From an uncultured bacterium (GTDB lineage Bacteria > Cyanobacteriota > Vampirovibrionia > Gastranaerophilales > Gastranaerophilaceae): DNA of 64,000 nucleotides. Every line of letters begins with the position of its first letter. The first letter of the stretch is position 1. Positions 16,309 to 24,884 of the stretch are shown piece after piece. The translations under genes and the position numbers were made by a program. The DNA lies in contig CACWHC010000004.1 of assembly GCA_902760645.1 (NCBI GenBank), positions 1-64,000 on the forward strand, read 5' to 3'. Below the pieces are notes generated by a model. It searched no databases. It saw only the letters and a list, made by a program, of their open reading frames with translations, and was not told where the DNA came from.

Positions 16309-17906
16309 TACCGGAATTTTTTACAACAGATAAATATGATAACAGAATTGCCGTAACAGACGGGGTACATAATTTTACAATTTTAGACCTGAAACGCTTA
16401 ATCGCATCTGAAATGGAATTTTTAAAAGATAAAAAAGAAAACATTGTTATTATTGCAGGGGACAATTTTTCTTTTATTATTCAATTCTTTGCTTCGTTAT
16501 TTTGTGATAAAAGTATTTATCTGATTACTGACAAGACAAGATTAAACTGCATCAATTTTGAATATGATTTGCTTGAAGATTACGTTAAACAACCGACAGA
16601 AAACCCCAAATTTAAAAATATAGATATCCGTCAGCCAAAAATAAATTTTTACACTTCAGGCTCTTCAGGAACACCAAAAATAATAAAGAAATCCTTACAC
16701 AATTTAATATGTGAAGCAGAAGATATAGGAAAAGAATTTGGTTTTCACGAAAAGAATTTGACTGTAGTTTCTACCACAACAATGTGCCACCTTTTGGGAT
16801 TAACTTTTCACCTGATGACACCTTTGTGTAACGGATTAATTATAAACACCAAAAATATAGCTTATCCTGAAAATATTGATAAAAATAATGTAATATTGGT
16901 TTCAACGCCTACGTTTTTGAATACAATTCCAAAATTTGATATGCCGTTTAAAGTACCGCCGGAATATATTATTTCAGCAGGCTCAAAACTTAATGAAAAA
17001 ACGTTTGAGTTTCTTGAGAAAAAATCTGACATAATTGAAATATACGGAAGCACAGAAACAGGTGTAATGGCACACAAGACATCAAGTAACAACGATTTTG
17101 AACTTTTCGGAAACGTTAATATAAAAGCACATAACGATAAAATAGAAGTCATTTCCGACTATTTCCCCGAAGATATGGTCATTTTAAATGACGAAATCGA
17201 ATTAAACGGACGTTTTTTAAAAATAAAAAACAGAACTGACAGATTACTGAAAATCTATGAAAAACGGGTAAGTGCAGAAGAACTTGAAACGGCATTAAAG
17301 AAACACCCGTTTGTTGATAATTGTTATATTGATAAATATAAAGAAAAGCCGGTTTGTTTGTGTGCTTTATCCGAATACGGACAAGATTATTTATTAAAAA
17401 ACAGTATAACCGACTTAACAAAGACATTAAAAACACATTTAAAAACTCACTCGGAAATTGTTCCGCAAAAGTGGAAATATATTGACGAAATTCCAATGAC
17501 AATTTCCGGTAAAATTAACCGAAATTTAATTAAACATATATTCAGCATAAATATTTCTTTACCCATAATATTAAAAAGAGTATTAAGCGAAAATGCGATT
17601 GATTATAAAATATATTTTTACAAACAGTGTAACTTCTTCAACGGACATTTCCCCGAATTAAAGCTCGTCCCCGGAGTTATGCAGCTGTATCTGGCAAAAG
17701 AATTTGCGAATATTCATTTCAATTTATCACTTGGAGAAGGACAATGGAAAAGAATTAAGTTTTCAAATATAATAGAATCGGACAGCATTGTCCATTTAAA
17801 ACTGGAACGCAATGATAAACGAGTAACTTACGAATTTTATACCGATACAAAAAAATATTCATCCGGCGTATTTTTATGCGAAAATATATTTAAAGGAGTA
17901 CTATAA
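16305..17906 (+). CDS. AMP-ligase fused to a hotdog dehydratase (ApeH-ApeI fusion)
   Basis: 533 residues from TTG 16305, which overlaps the preceding TGA and has AGGGA 6 nt upstream; the open frame from 16224 would run through the apeG-like gene. Residues 1-410 form an adenylate-forming ligase: P-loop TSGSSGTPKI (117-126), YGSTETG (247-253), and the C-terminal SGKINR lysine at 403. Residues 420-533 form a FabA/FabZ-type hotdog domain with FNGHFPELKLVPGV (445-458, His448). In E. coli ApeH loads the aryl starter onto ACP and ApeI is the dehydratase partner of ApeP. Here they are one polypeptide. Confidence 0.86.
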   Translation: MIPEFFTTDKYDNRIAVTDGVHNFTILDLKRLIASEMEFLKDKKENIVIIAGDNFSFIIQFFASLFCDKSIYLITDKTRLNCINFEYDLLEDYVKQPTENPKFKNIDIRQPKINFYTSGSSGTPKIIKKSLHNLICEAEDIGKEFGFHEKNLTVVSTTTMCHLLGLTFHLMTPLCNGLIINTKNIAYPENIDKNNVILVSTPTFLNTIPKFDMPFKVPPEYIISAGSKLNEKTFEFLEKKSDIIEIYGSTETGVMAHKTSSNNDFELFGNVNIKAHNDKIEVISDYFPEDMVILNDEIELNGRFLKIKNRTDRLLKIYEKRVSAEELETALKKHPFVDNCYIDKYKEKPVCLCALSEYGQDYLLKNSITDLTKTLKTHLKTHSEIVPQKWKYIDEIPMTISGKINRNLIKHIFSINISLPIILKRVLSENAIDYKIYFYKQCNFFNGHFPELKLVPGVMQLYLAKEFANIHFNLSLGEGQWKRIKFSNIIESDSIVHLKLERNDKRVTYEFYTDTKKYSSGVFLCENIFKGVL

Positions 17907-18332
17907 ATGAGTTTATTTAAATCCACATATGAAGTTAAAGTTCCTTTTGAAGATTTAGATCCTATGGATATAGTTTGGCATGGAAATTATATGCGTTATA
18001 TGGAACAAGCACGCTGTGATTTATTGAATAAAATCAAATACACATATACAAATATGAAAGCAGAAGGGATTGCATATCCCGTTGCAAAAATGAAAGTTAA
18101 ATATATTAAACCTGCTAAATTTGAGGACATTTTAACGGTTGAAACCGAACTCATTTCTATAGAACCGTCTTTGGATATTAATTATAAGATTTACAACAAA
18201 CAAACAGGTGACAAAATATTTGAGGGAACAACAATGCAAATAAGGATAGATATTGAAACCCAAAAGAGTATCTATACTGCACCCGAAAAATTTATACAAG
18301 CGGTAAAGGAAGTACTTAATGAAAAAGTTTAG
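17907..18332 (+). CDS. Acyl-CoA/ACP thioesterase, hotdog fold (ApeK-like)
   Basis: 141 residues of the 4-hydroxybenzoyl-CoA thioesterase family: FEDLDPMDIVWHGNYMRYMEQAR (14-36) carries the characteristic Asp and HGNY motif. It starts directly after the ligase stop with AAAGGAG upstream, and overlaps the LolA-like gene by 14 bp. ApeK presumably hydrolyses stalled or misprimed acyl-ACP/CoA. Confidence 0.88.
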   Translation: MSLFKSTYEVKVPFEDLDPMDIVWHGNYMRYMEQARCDLLNKIKYTYTNMKAEGIAYPVAKMKVKYIKPAKFEDILTVETELISIEPSLDINYKIYNKQTGDKIFEGTTMQIRIDIETQKSIYTAPEKFIQAVKEVLNEKV

Positions 18333-18834
18333 CCTTTTATTGTTATTATTATTGTTTTTATCGGTTCAGGCCAAGGCTGATTTATATAATTCGCCTGCAA
18401 CTCTTGAAAGTATTTCTGCACAAATCCCAAAAATGGGAAGTATAAAATGCAAATTCAGACAGGAAAAGCATTTGCAAAATATAACAAAACCTCTTATATC
18501 TGCAGGAAATTTTGAATTTGTAGAAAACAAAGGAGTATACTTTCATACCCTGCATCCGATAGAATCTACAGTAAGCTATACCAACAAAAATTACAGGCAA
18601 ATAAACGATATTGTAAACGCAGTTTCCACAAAAAAATATTCAAAATTAGAAAAGGAGTTTGATTTTTTCTTTACGGGAGATAAAAACTCCTGGTCATTAG
18701 GTTTACAGCCTAAAATCAATTCCAGTGCTTATAATTACATATCTTCAATAACAATTGACGGTACTGATTATATTCATAAAATAAGTATTCAGCAAACAAA
18801 CGGGAATAACACTATATTATGGTTCACAAAATAA
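18319..18834 (+). CDS. LolA-like periplasmic carrier protein (ApeL-like)
   Basis: 171 residues with a signal peptide (about 1-20, KKFSLLLLLLLFLSVQAKA) and a LolA-type beta half-barrel: MGSIKCKFRQEKHLQNITKPLISAGNFEF, then YFHTLHPIES. APE clusters carry such a dedicated LolA homologue next to an MMPL exporter; together they probably move the pigment lipid across the periplasm. Overlaps its neighbours on both sides (14 and 16 bp). Confidence 0.82.
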   Translation: MKKFSLLLLLLLFLSVQAKADLYNSPATLESISAQIPKMGSIKCKFRQEKHLQNITKPLISAGNFEFVENKGVYFHTLHPIESTVSYTNKNYRQINDIVNAVSTKKYSKLEKEFDFFFTGDKNSWSLGLQPKINSSAYNYISSITIDGTDYIHKISIQQTNGNNTILWFTK

Positions 18835-20948
18835 AAATATTAATTTTTACTGCAATTTTTATTATATTGTGTATTCTGGGTTTTACACATAATAATACAA
18901 TCGAAACAAATTTATTGAAAACATTATTACCGCAACAGGTAATAGATACAACTTATCTGATTCCTATTGCGAATAAATCTTCCTCTGTAATAAAAGTAGT
19001 CCTTGAAGCGGATAATCCGGATAATCTGGAAACACTCAGAGATGAATTCATAAATATTATTGATACAGATTATTTTGAAATATACAAACCGGATGTATCA
19101 AAACTTTTGGATAAATATTTAACACAGCCGACAAATTTTCTATCGAATAATACAAAAAATTTGCTGAAATCAGGAAAATATGATGAAATCTATTCAAACA
19201 GTATAAAAAAGCTCTATAATCCGACAGAAATTCAATTATCTACACTTGATAATGACCCATACCTTCTGCTTGATGATTTTATAATGTCAAACAAAAGAAT
19301 TTCAAGCAGTATTGATAACATAGGGGATAAATACTATGATAATTTAATACTAAAAATATCAGCCAAAGATGCTTTGTCGCCGAATGTAATCAATAAACAA
19401 ATTGCAAACTTGGTAAATACACAAAAAGAGCTATCAAACAGAAATTCTAAAATTTATCTTGGCGGAACTTCTATACATTCATACTATACAAGTACAAAAT
19501 CTACAGCTGATATTAATATTATTTGTATATTATCAACATTAATGATTATATTTTTAACATTCCGCTACTTCAGAAATCTAAAATTACTACTACCTATTGC
19601 ATTAAGTATCACTTTCGGAATGCTGTCCGGTTATGTGGTAACGAGATTATGGTTTGACAATTTCCAGATTATCACAATGGTATTTTCCACAACCTTAATC
19701 GGTATCGGAATAGATTATTCATATCATTACTTTTTTTCAGATAATATAGACGAAAAATTTATAAAGAATTTGTCCTTTAGCTTAATTACGACTATTATCC
19801 CGTTTACTTTGCTGTATTGTACGGGAATAGAATTATTAAAACAGGTTTCAATTTTTACCGTATTCGGACTGCTCGGAATATATTTTGCCGTTCTGCTGAT
19901 ATACCCTTGTTTTAACTTATCACCTGCACAAAGAATTATTAAACCCGAGTTCAAAGTTTATAAATTTTGCCTAATATTCTTTTGTCTGCTGGGTGTTTTG
20001 GGACTTTTACGGTTACATTTTAACGATAATTTGACTGCATTATACAGCCCCTCAAAAGAACTTCAAAAAGCAGAAGCATTGTATTCAAAAGTTTCCGGTG
20101 ATAATAACAGCAATACTCAATTCATTACCGTTAAAGGGAATAGTATTGCCGATATTATAAAAACAGAAGAAACCGTTATTTCTCAGCTTTCTAATGGCAC
20201 TGAATATATGGCGTTGTCAAAGTTTATACCGTCAACCGATATGCAAAAAGAAAATTTTGAACTTGTTAAAGCTTTATACAAAAATAACTTAGATAAATAT
20301 TCCGATATTTTATCGCAAAAACAAATCAGAACACTCAAAAATAAGACATTCGCTCCTGTTGTATTTGATATAGAAGATTTTCCTTATCTGAAAGACTTTA
20401 TGCTCAATTCAAATACTTCTATTATAACTGTATCAGGAGAGCAAAAAATAAACATTGATAATGACAATATCGAAATTACAAATTTACAATCGGATATCAC
20501 CAAATATATGAAGCACTACCGCAAAATACTAATCTGTCTGTTTCCTCTTGTTATATTGCTATCATATTTGCTGCTTTCATTTCTTTACGATTACAAAAAA
20601 GCTATTAAAATTCTGGCACCTTCTTTACTTGGGATTCTGTTATCCCTGTTAATAACGACTCTTATACATGGTGAACTGAATTTGTTTAGCATAATAACGA
20701 CCTATTTGATTTTAGGATTTACAATAGATTACTCTATATTCAGAATCAGCGGGGAAGAAAAAACCGAAAGTGCAGTTTTTGTATCATGCATAACTACAAC
20801 ATTTTCATTCTTGTTATTGGCATTTTGCGGATTTAAATTACTGAGCTCAATGGCAGTAATGCTGTTTTTCGGTATTCTTATTTCATACATTTCAGGTTAT
20901 ATTATATTCAACGTTCACAGGACAGAATTAAATCATGAAAACGACTAA
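18819..20948 (+). CDS. MMPL/RND-family exporter (ApeM-like)
   Basis: 709-residue MMPL-type transporter. One N-terminal helix, a large periplasmic domain (about 30-225), a bundle of helices at roughly 228-390, a second periplasmic loop, and a second bundle at about 565-700. The repeated GIDYSYHYFF-like (TTLIGIGIDYSYHYF) and LGFTIDYSIFRI motifs are the two proton-relay helices. It is expected to lift the aryl polyene lipid out of the inner membrane and hand it to the LolA-like partner. Overlaps the next gene by 14 bp. Confidence 0.87.
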   Translation: MVHKIKILIFTAIFIILCILGFTHNNTIETNLLKTLLPQQVIDTTYLIPIANKSSSVIKVVLEADNPDNLETLRDEFINIIDTDYFEIYKPDVSKLLDKYLTQPTNFLSNNTKNLLKSGKYDEIYSNSIKKLYNPTEIQLSTLDNDPYLLLDDFIMSNKRISSSIDNIGDKYYDNLILKISAKDALSPNVINKQIANLVNTQKELSNRNSKIYLGGTSIHSYYTSTKSTADINIICILSTLMIIFLTFRYFRNLKLLLPIALSITFGMLSGYVVTRLWFDNFQIITMVFSTTLIGIGIDYSYHYFFSDNIDEKFIKNLSFSLITTIIPFTLLYCTGIELLKQVSIFTVFGLLGIYFAVLLIYPCFNLSPAQRIIKPEFKVYKFCLIFFCLLGVLGLLRLHFNDNLTALYSPSKELQKAEALYSKVSGDNNSNTQFITVKGNSIADIIKTEETVISQLSNGTEYMALSKFIPSTDMQKENFELVKALYKNNLDKYSDILSQKQIRTLKNKTFAPVVFDIEDFPYLKDFMLNSNTSIITVSGEQKINIDNDNIEITNLQSDITKYMKHYRKILICLFPLVILLSYLLLSFLYDYKKAIKILAPSLLGILLSLLITTLIHGELNLFSIITTYLILGFTIDYSIFRISGEEKTESAVFVSCITTTFSFLLLAFCGFKLLSSMAVMLFFGILISYISGYIIFNVHRTELNHEND

Positions 20949-22887
20949 GCACGAAAATAAAGAGTCAATAATTGATACACTTACAGCTGCACAAAGATTT
21001 ATATTCGCACCGGTTGCGTTTCAGGCCTTAGCCGCTATGCTTGATTTAGGAATAATAGAATTTTTGGATAAAAAACCTGCTACCGAATCAGAAATAATAT
21101 CATCTCTGAAGCTTGATGAATACACCGTAAGAACACTTTTACAGTCAGGTCTGATGAATAATATTATTCAGGAAAATGAAAATTATTATAATTTAACAAA
21201 ATTTGGCAAGTTATTTTTATATAACGATATGACAATAGCCAATTTTAATTATATCAAAGATGTATGCTACTTAGGAGCGAGTGAACTTACAGAATCATTT
21301 AAGACACATCAACCCAAGGGATTACATAGATTTATCGGGAACTACCCTACGATATATCCGGCATTAACAAAATTACCGAAACAAATGCAGCAAAGCTGGT
21401 ACAAATTTGACCATTTCTATTCGGATAACTGTTTTGAAGAAGTTTTTTCCGTTATTACGCAAAAATATAAATCCATATACGATATAGGCGGTAATACGGG
21501 AAAATTTGAATCCCTGTGTTTAAAAAAGGATAAAAACATTGATATTACAATGTTAGATTTGAAAGCGAATATTGATGCTATCAGTTGCAATTCCAAATTA
21601 AAAAACTGCAAATTCCGTCCCATAAACGTTTTGGATAAAAATCCTGACTATCCTGAAATCAAAAACAGTGCAGTCCTTATGAGTCAGTTTCTGGATTGTT
21701 TTTCAAAAGAAGACATATTAAAAATCCTAACCGATTTAAGGATGAAGATGGATAAAAATTCATCTCTGTATATTCTTGAACCATTTACTGATTTGCAAAA
21801 ATTTGAGGGTGCAGAATATTCTTTAGTACACACGTCCCTATATTTTACCTGTATGGCAAACGGAGTAAGTAAAATTTATTCCTGCGGCGAAATGGAAGAA
21901 CTTATTAAAAAAGCAGGATTTACAATATGCAATCAATATCAAAATATCGGGTCATATGATTATACGCTTATGGAATGTAAAAATACCAGAACAGAACAAT
22001 GGTTCCAAATTAAAGAACAAGCGGCAGGCAAAAAAAGATTACAGTTGACGTGGTTTTTATATAAAATATTCGGGGAAAAGATTTTATATGTTATTTCTTT
22101 TATCGTAGCATTTTTTACGTTTTTATTTGCCCCAAAAATCAGGGAATATTCCAAAAAGTATTTGAATATAACTCAAAATCAAACAGGAATAAAACCCAAT
22201 TTATTGAACCAATTTAAACATATACATGCTTATGCTGATTCACTTGCGGATAAATTACTCGTTTACAGCGGAAATTACAGGAAATCGAATATCACTTTGG
22301 AGGATAATAATAATATAAAAAATCAGTTATCTGAAGATTTAGAAAAAGGTAACGGAATATTTTTTATATGCAACCATATCGGAAATATTGAAATCATACA
22401 AGCATTTTTTACAGACAGCAAAGTGAAACCGAATTTTAATGTTAATATATTTATGAGCAACAAACAGAGCCAAATTTTTAATCAATTTCTGCAAACCATA
22501 AAATATAATTTCCCGTTCAATATATTTTATGTGGAAGATATCGGACTCAATACGGGAATAGAATTAAAAGAAAATCTGAATAACGGTGATATGGTATTTA
22601 TAGCAGGGGACAGACTTGCTCAGGATAATGACAAAAAGTATATAGAAGCAGAATTATTTTCGCATAAGATATATTTACCTGAAGGAACATTTAAACTTGC
22701 AAAACTGATGGATGTACCTACATATTTTATTTCCGCCGTAAAAATTGATAACCGGTATAAAATTGTTTTGGAAAGACAAAACAGCTTAGCTGAAACAGAA
22801 CTTGTATCGGCATACACTAAATTTATGGAAAAAGTTATAAAATATAATCCGCTGCAATTCTTTCATTTTTACGACTTTTTTGGCTGA
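20935..22887 (+). CDS. Methyltransferase-acyltransferase fusion
   Basis: 650 residues with two domains. About 10-350 is an O-methyltransferase-2-like enzyme: an N-terminal winged-helix dimerisation part (ALAAMLDLGIIEFL, LDEYTVRTLLQSGLM), then the SAM loop YDIGGNTGK (182-190). After a hydrophobic hairpin near 375-395, residues 430-650 form an HtrB/LPLAT-type acyltransferase with HIGNIE (481-486) and a GDRLAQD loop. The methyltransferase could decorate the aryl ring, as seen for E. coli APE. The acyltransferase half resembles the acyltransferase module of ApeJ. Last gene of the plus arm and coupled to the exporter. The two roles are inferred from context. Confidence 0.78.
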   Translation: MKTTKHENKESIIDTLTAAQRFIFAPVAFQALAAMLDLGIIEFLDKKPATESEIISSLKLDEYTVRTLLQSGLMNNIIQENENYYNLTKFGKLFLYNDMTIANFNYIKDVCYLGASELTESFKTHQPKGLHRFIGNYPTIYPALTKLPKQMQQSWYKFDHFYSDNCFEEVFSVITQKYKSIYDIGGNTGKFESLCLKKDKNIDITMLDLKANIDAISCNSKLKNCKFRPINVLDKNPDYPEIKNSAVLMSQFLDCFSKEDILKILTDLRMKMDKNSSLYILEPFTDLQKFEGAEYSLVHTSLYFTCMANGVSKIYSCGEMEELIKKAGFTICNQYQNIGSYDYTLMECKNTRTEQWFQIKEQAAGKKRLQLTWFLYKIFGEKILYVISFIVAFFTFLFAPKIREYSKKYLNITQNQTGIKPNLLNQFKHIHAYADSLADKLLVYSGNYRKSNITLEDNNNIKNQLSEDLEKGNGIFFICNHIGNIEIIQAFFTDSKVKPNFNVNIFMSNKQSQIFNQFLQTIKYNFPFNIFYVEDIGLNTGIELKENLNNGDMVFIAGDRLAQDNDKKYIEAELFSHKIYLPEGTFKLAKLMDVPTYFISAVKIDNRYKIVLERQNSLAETELVSAYTKFMEKVIKYNPLQFFHFYDFFG

Positions 22888-23000
22888 TATCCAAACGGGT
22901 ATTTTATTAATGTATCATTGACATGGAACCTTTATGTAATAAGATTATATGTGTGAGTATTTCCCCAAAACGGGTTGTTAAGAATGCCGGAGAAAATTTT

Positions 23001-24869
23001 ATGGATGATAAACTGGAGTTGTCATATAATTCAGGGAACAGCGTAAACAATAAAAAGAAACGCTGCTGTATATGTGTATTCTGGGATAAACAGGGAATCG
23101 TAAGAGATTATGTAACATACTACATAAAAGGATTACAGGAAGTTGCCGAAAAAGTTATAGTAACAGTAAACGGAATAATTACTAATGACAGCCTGGAAAA
23201 ACTCCGGAATTTGGGAGTACAGGTATTCCAAAGAGAAAACAAAGGGTTAGATTTTGGTGCCTGGAAAGACACTATTGCTGAAGTCGGCTATCAGGAATTA
23301 GCAAAATATGATGAGCTTATAATAACAAATACTACCTGTTATGGACCTATATATCCGTTATCAGAAATGTTTGATGAAATGGAAGCAAAAGAATGCGATT
23401 TTTGGGGAATAACCAAGCATCCTACAATAAATTCCTTTCTATTTTCAAAAGATAAAAAAACTGAAATAATTGAAGATATCCAATCATATTTTCTTGTCTT
23501 TAATAATAATGTTGTTATGTCAGATGCATTCAAAAATTGGTGGGATAATATTGAATACTACAATGATTACAATAAAGTTGTAGAATATTATGAAACAAAA
23601 TTAACTAAATATTTCGAGGTTGCAGGTTATAAATCTGACTCTTTTGTTGATATGAAATCGCATGGAAATTATTTTGAAGACTCCCTGTTGTGCACCGATA
23701 AAATACTTGAAAAAATCCGATTGCCGCTAGTGAAAAGAAAATCTATAATTAATGATTATTCCTTTTTAATACAAAGAACTATATCATACCACAATAGTAA
23801 GATATTAGACTTTATAAAAAATAATACAGACTATAATATGAATTTTATCTATCAGGATATAATTGCAACTAATACAATGTCTGAAATACATTCAAATTTA
23901 CACTTAAATTATGTTTTACCGGTAAATTATAATCTTGCTCTACCAAAAGAAAATCAAAAAATTGCATTAATTATTTATATTTATTATGAGGATTTGGTTG
24001 AATATTGTTTTAATTATGCCAAATCTATGCCGGAAGGCAGCGATATTTATATAGTATCATCAAAAGAAAGTACACTTGAAGCATGCAGGAAAAAAGATTA
24101 TATATTAAAAGATTACCACATTGAGTACAGGTTAAAAGAAAACCGAGGGCGTGATGTATCAGCATATCTTGTAACCTGTGCTGATGTATTTGAAAAATAT
24201 GACCTTATTTGCTGCATGCATGACAAAAAAACACCTCATGCTAACGCTATTTTTGGATACGATTTTATGTATCAGTGTTTAGAGTGTAATTTAAAAAGCA
24301 AAGATTATGTAAAAAATATTATAAATCTGTTCAATACGAATAATAGAATAGGTTTATTAACTAATCCTCCAATAAAATTTGCATATACAGCTGATTATTA
24401 TTGGCAAGAAATAGGTGGGAATGAAGATATACTTAAAGAATTGTTCATAGAATTAAACTTATCAATTCCATTTGATGAACATCCTGTAGCTCCGTTTGGG
24501 TCAATGTTTTGGATTAGGAAAGAGGCTATAAAACCTCTCTTCAGAAAAAAATGGGCATATGAAGATTTTCCGGATGAACCGCTTCCGGCTGACGGAACAA
24601 TATCACACGCTATTGAGAGAATATATCCTTCAATTGCACAAGAGGCAGGTTATATGACAGGTTGGATTATGCCTGAAGATTTTGCATCTGTATATATAGA
24701 TAATCTGTCATATAAGCCACCAATAAACCACATAGGAAAAATAGGAGAAAAATACAATTTTTTTGAAAGAATTTTTTCTTTAAAAAATGCCGTTGATAAA
24801 AAACATAAAATTATAACTCTCGCAGGAATAAAAATAAAAATAAAAAGAAAAAAGAAATGTAAAGTATGA
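23001..24869 (+). CDS. Rhamnan synthesis F (RgpF) family glycosyltransferase
   Basis: 622 residues from ATG 23001, preceded by GGAGA; the frame is open from 22923 but lacks a ribosome site there. RgpF signatures: CVFWDKQGIVRDYVTYYIKGL, ENKGLDFGAWKDTI near 80, then a second unit with IYIVSSKES, KENRGRDVSAYL, CMHDKK and PFGSMFWIRKEAI. RgpF proteins act in rhamnose-containing cell-wall or O-antigen polysaccharide assembly. Its C-terminus carries a tag (FFERIFSLKNAVDKKHKI, LAGIKIKIK) that reappears at the N-terminus of the next protein. Confidence 0.87.
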   Translation: MDDKLELSYNSGNSVNNKKKRCCICVFWDKQGIVRDYVTYYIKGLQEVAEKVIVTVNGIITNDSLEKLRNLGVQVFQRENKGLDFGAWKDTIAEVGYQELAKYDELIITNTTCYGPIYPLSEMFDEMEAKECDFWGITKHPTINSFLFSKDKKTEIIEDIQSYFLVFNNNVVMSDAFKNWWDNIEYYNDYNKVVEYYETKLTKYFEVAGYKSDSFVDMKSHGNYFEDSLLCTDKILEKIRLPLVKRKSIINDYSFLIQRTISYHNSKILDFIKNNTDYNMNFIYQDIIATNTMSEIHSNLHLNYVLPVNYNLALPKENQKIALIIYIYYEDLVEYCFNYAKSMPEGSDIYIVSSKESTLEACRKKDYILKDYHIEYRLKENRGRDVSAYLVTCADVFEKYDLICCMHDKKTPHANAIFGYDFMYQCLECNLKSKDYVKNIINLFNTNNRIGLLTNPPIKFAYTADYYWQEIGGNEDILKELFIELNLSIPFDEHPVAPFGSMFWIRKEAIKPLFRKKWAYEDFPDEPLPADGTISHAIERIYPSIAQEAGYMTGWIMPEDFASVYIDNLSYKPPINHIGKIGEKYNFFERIFSLKNAVDKKHKIITLAGIKIKIKRKKKCKV

Positions 24870-24884
24870 TAAGGGTGAATATAT

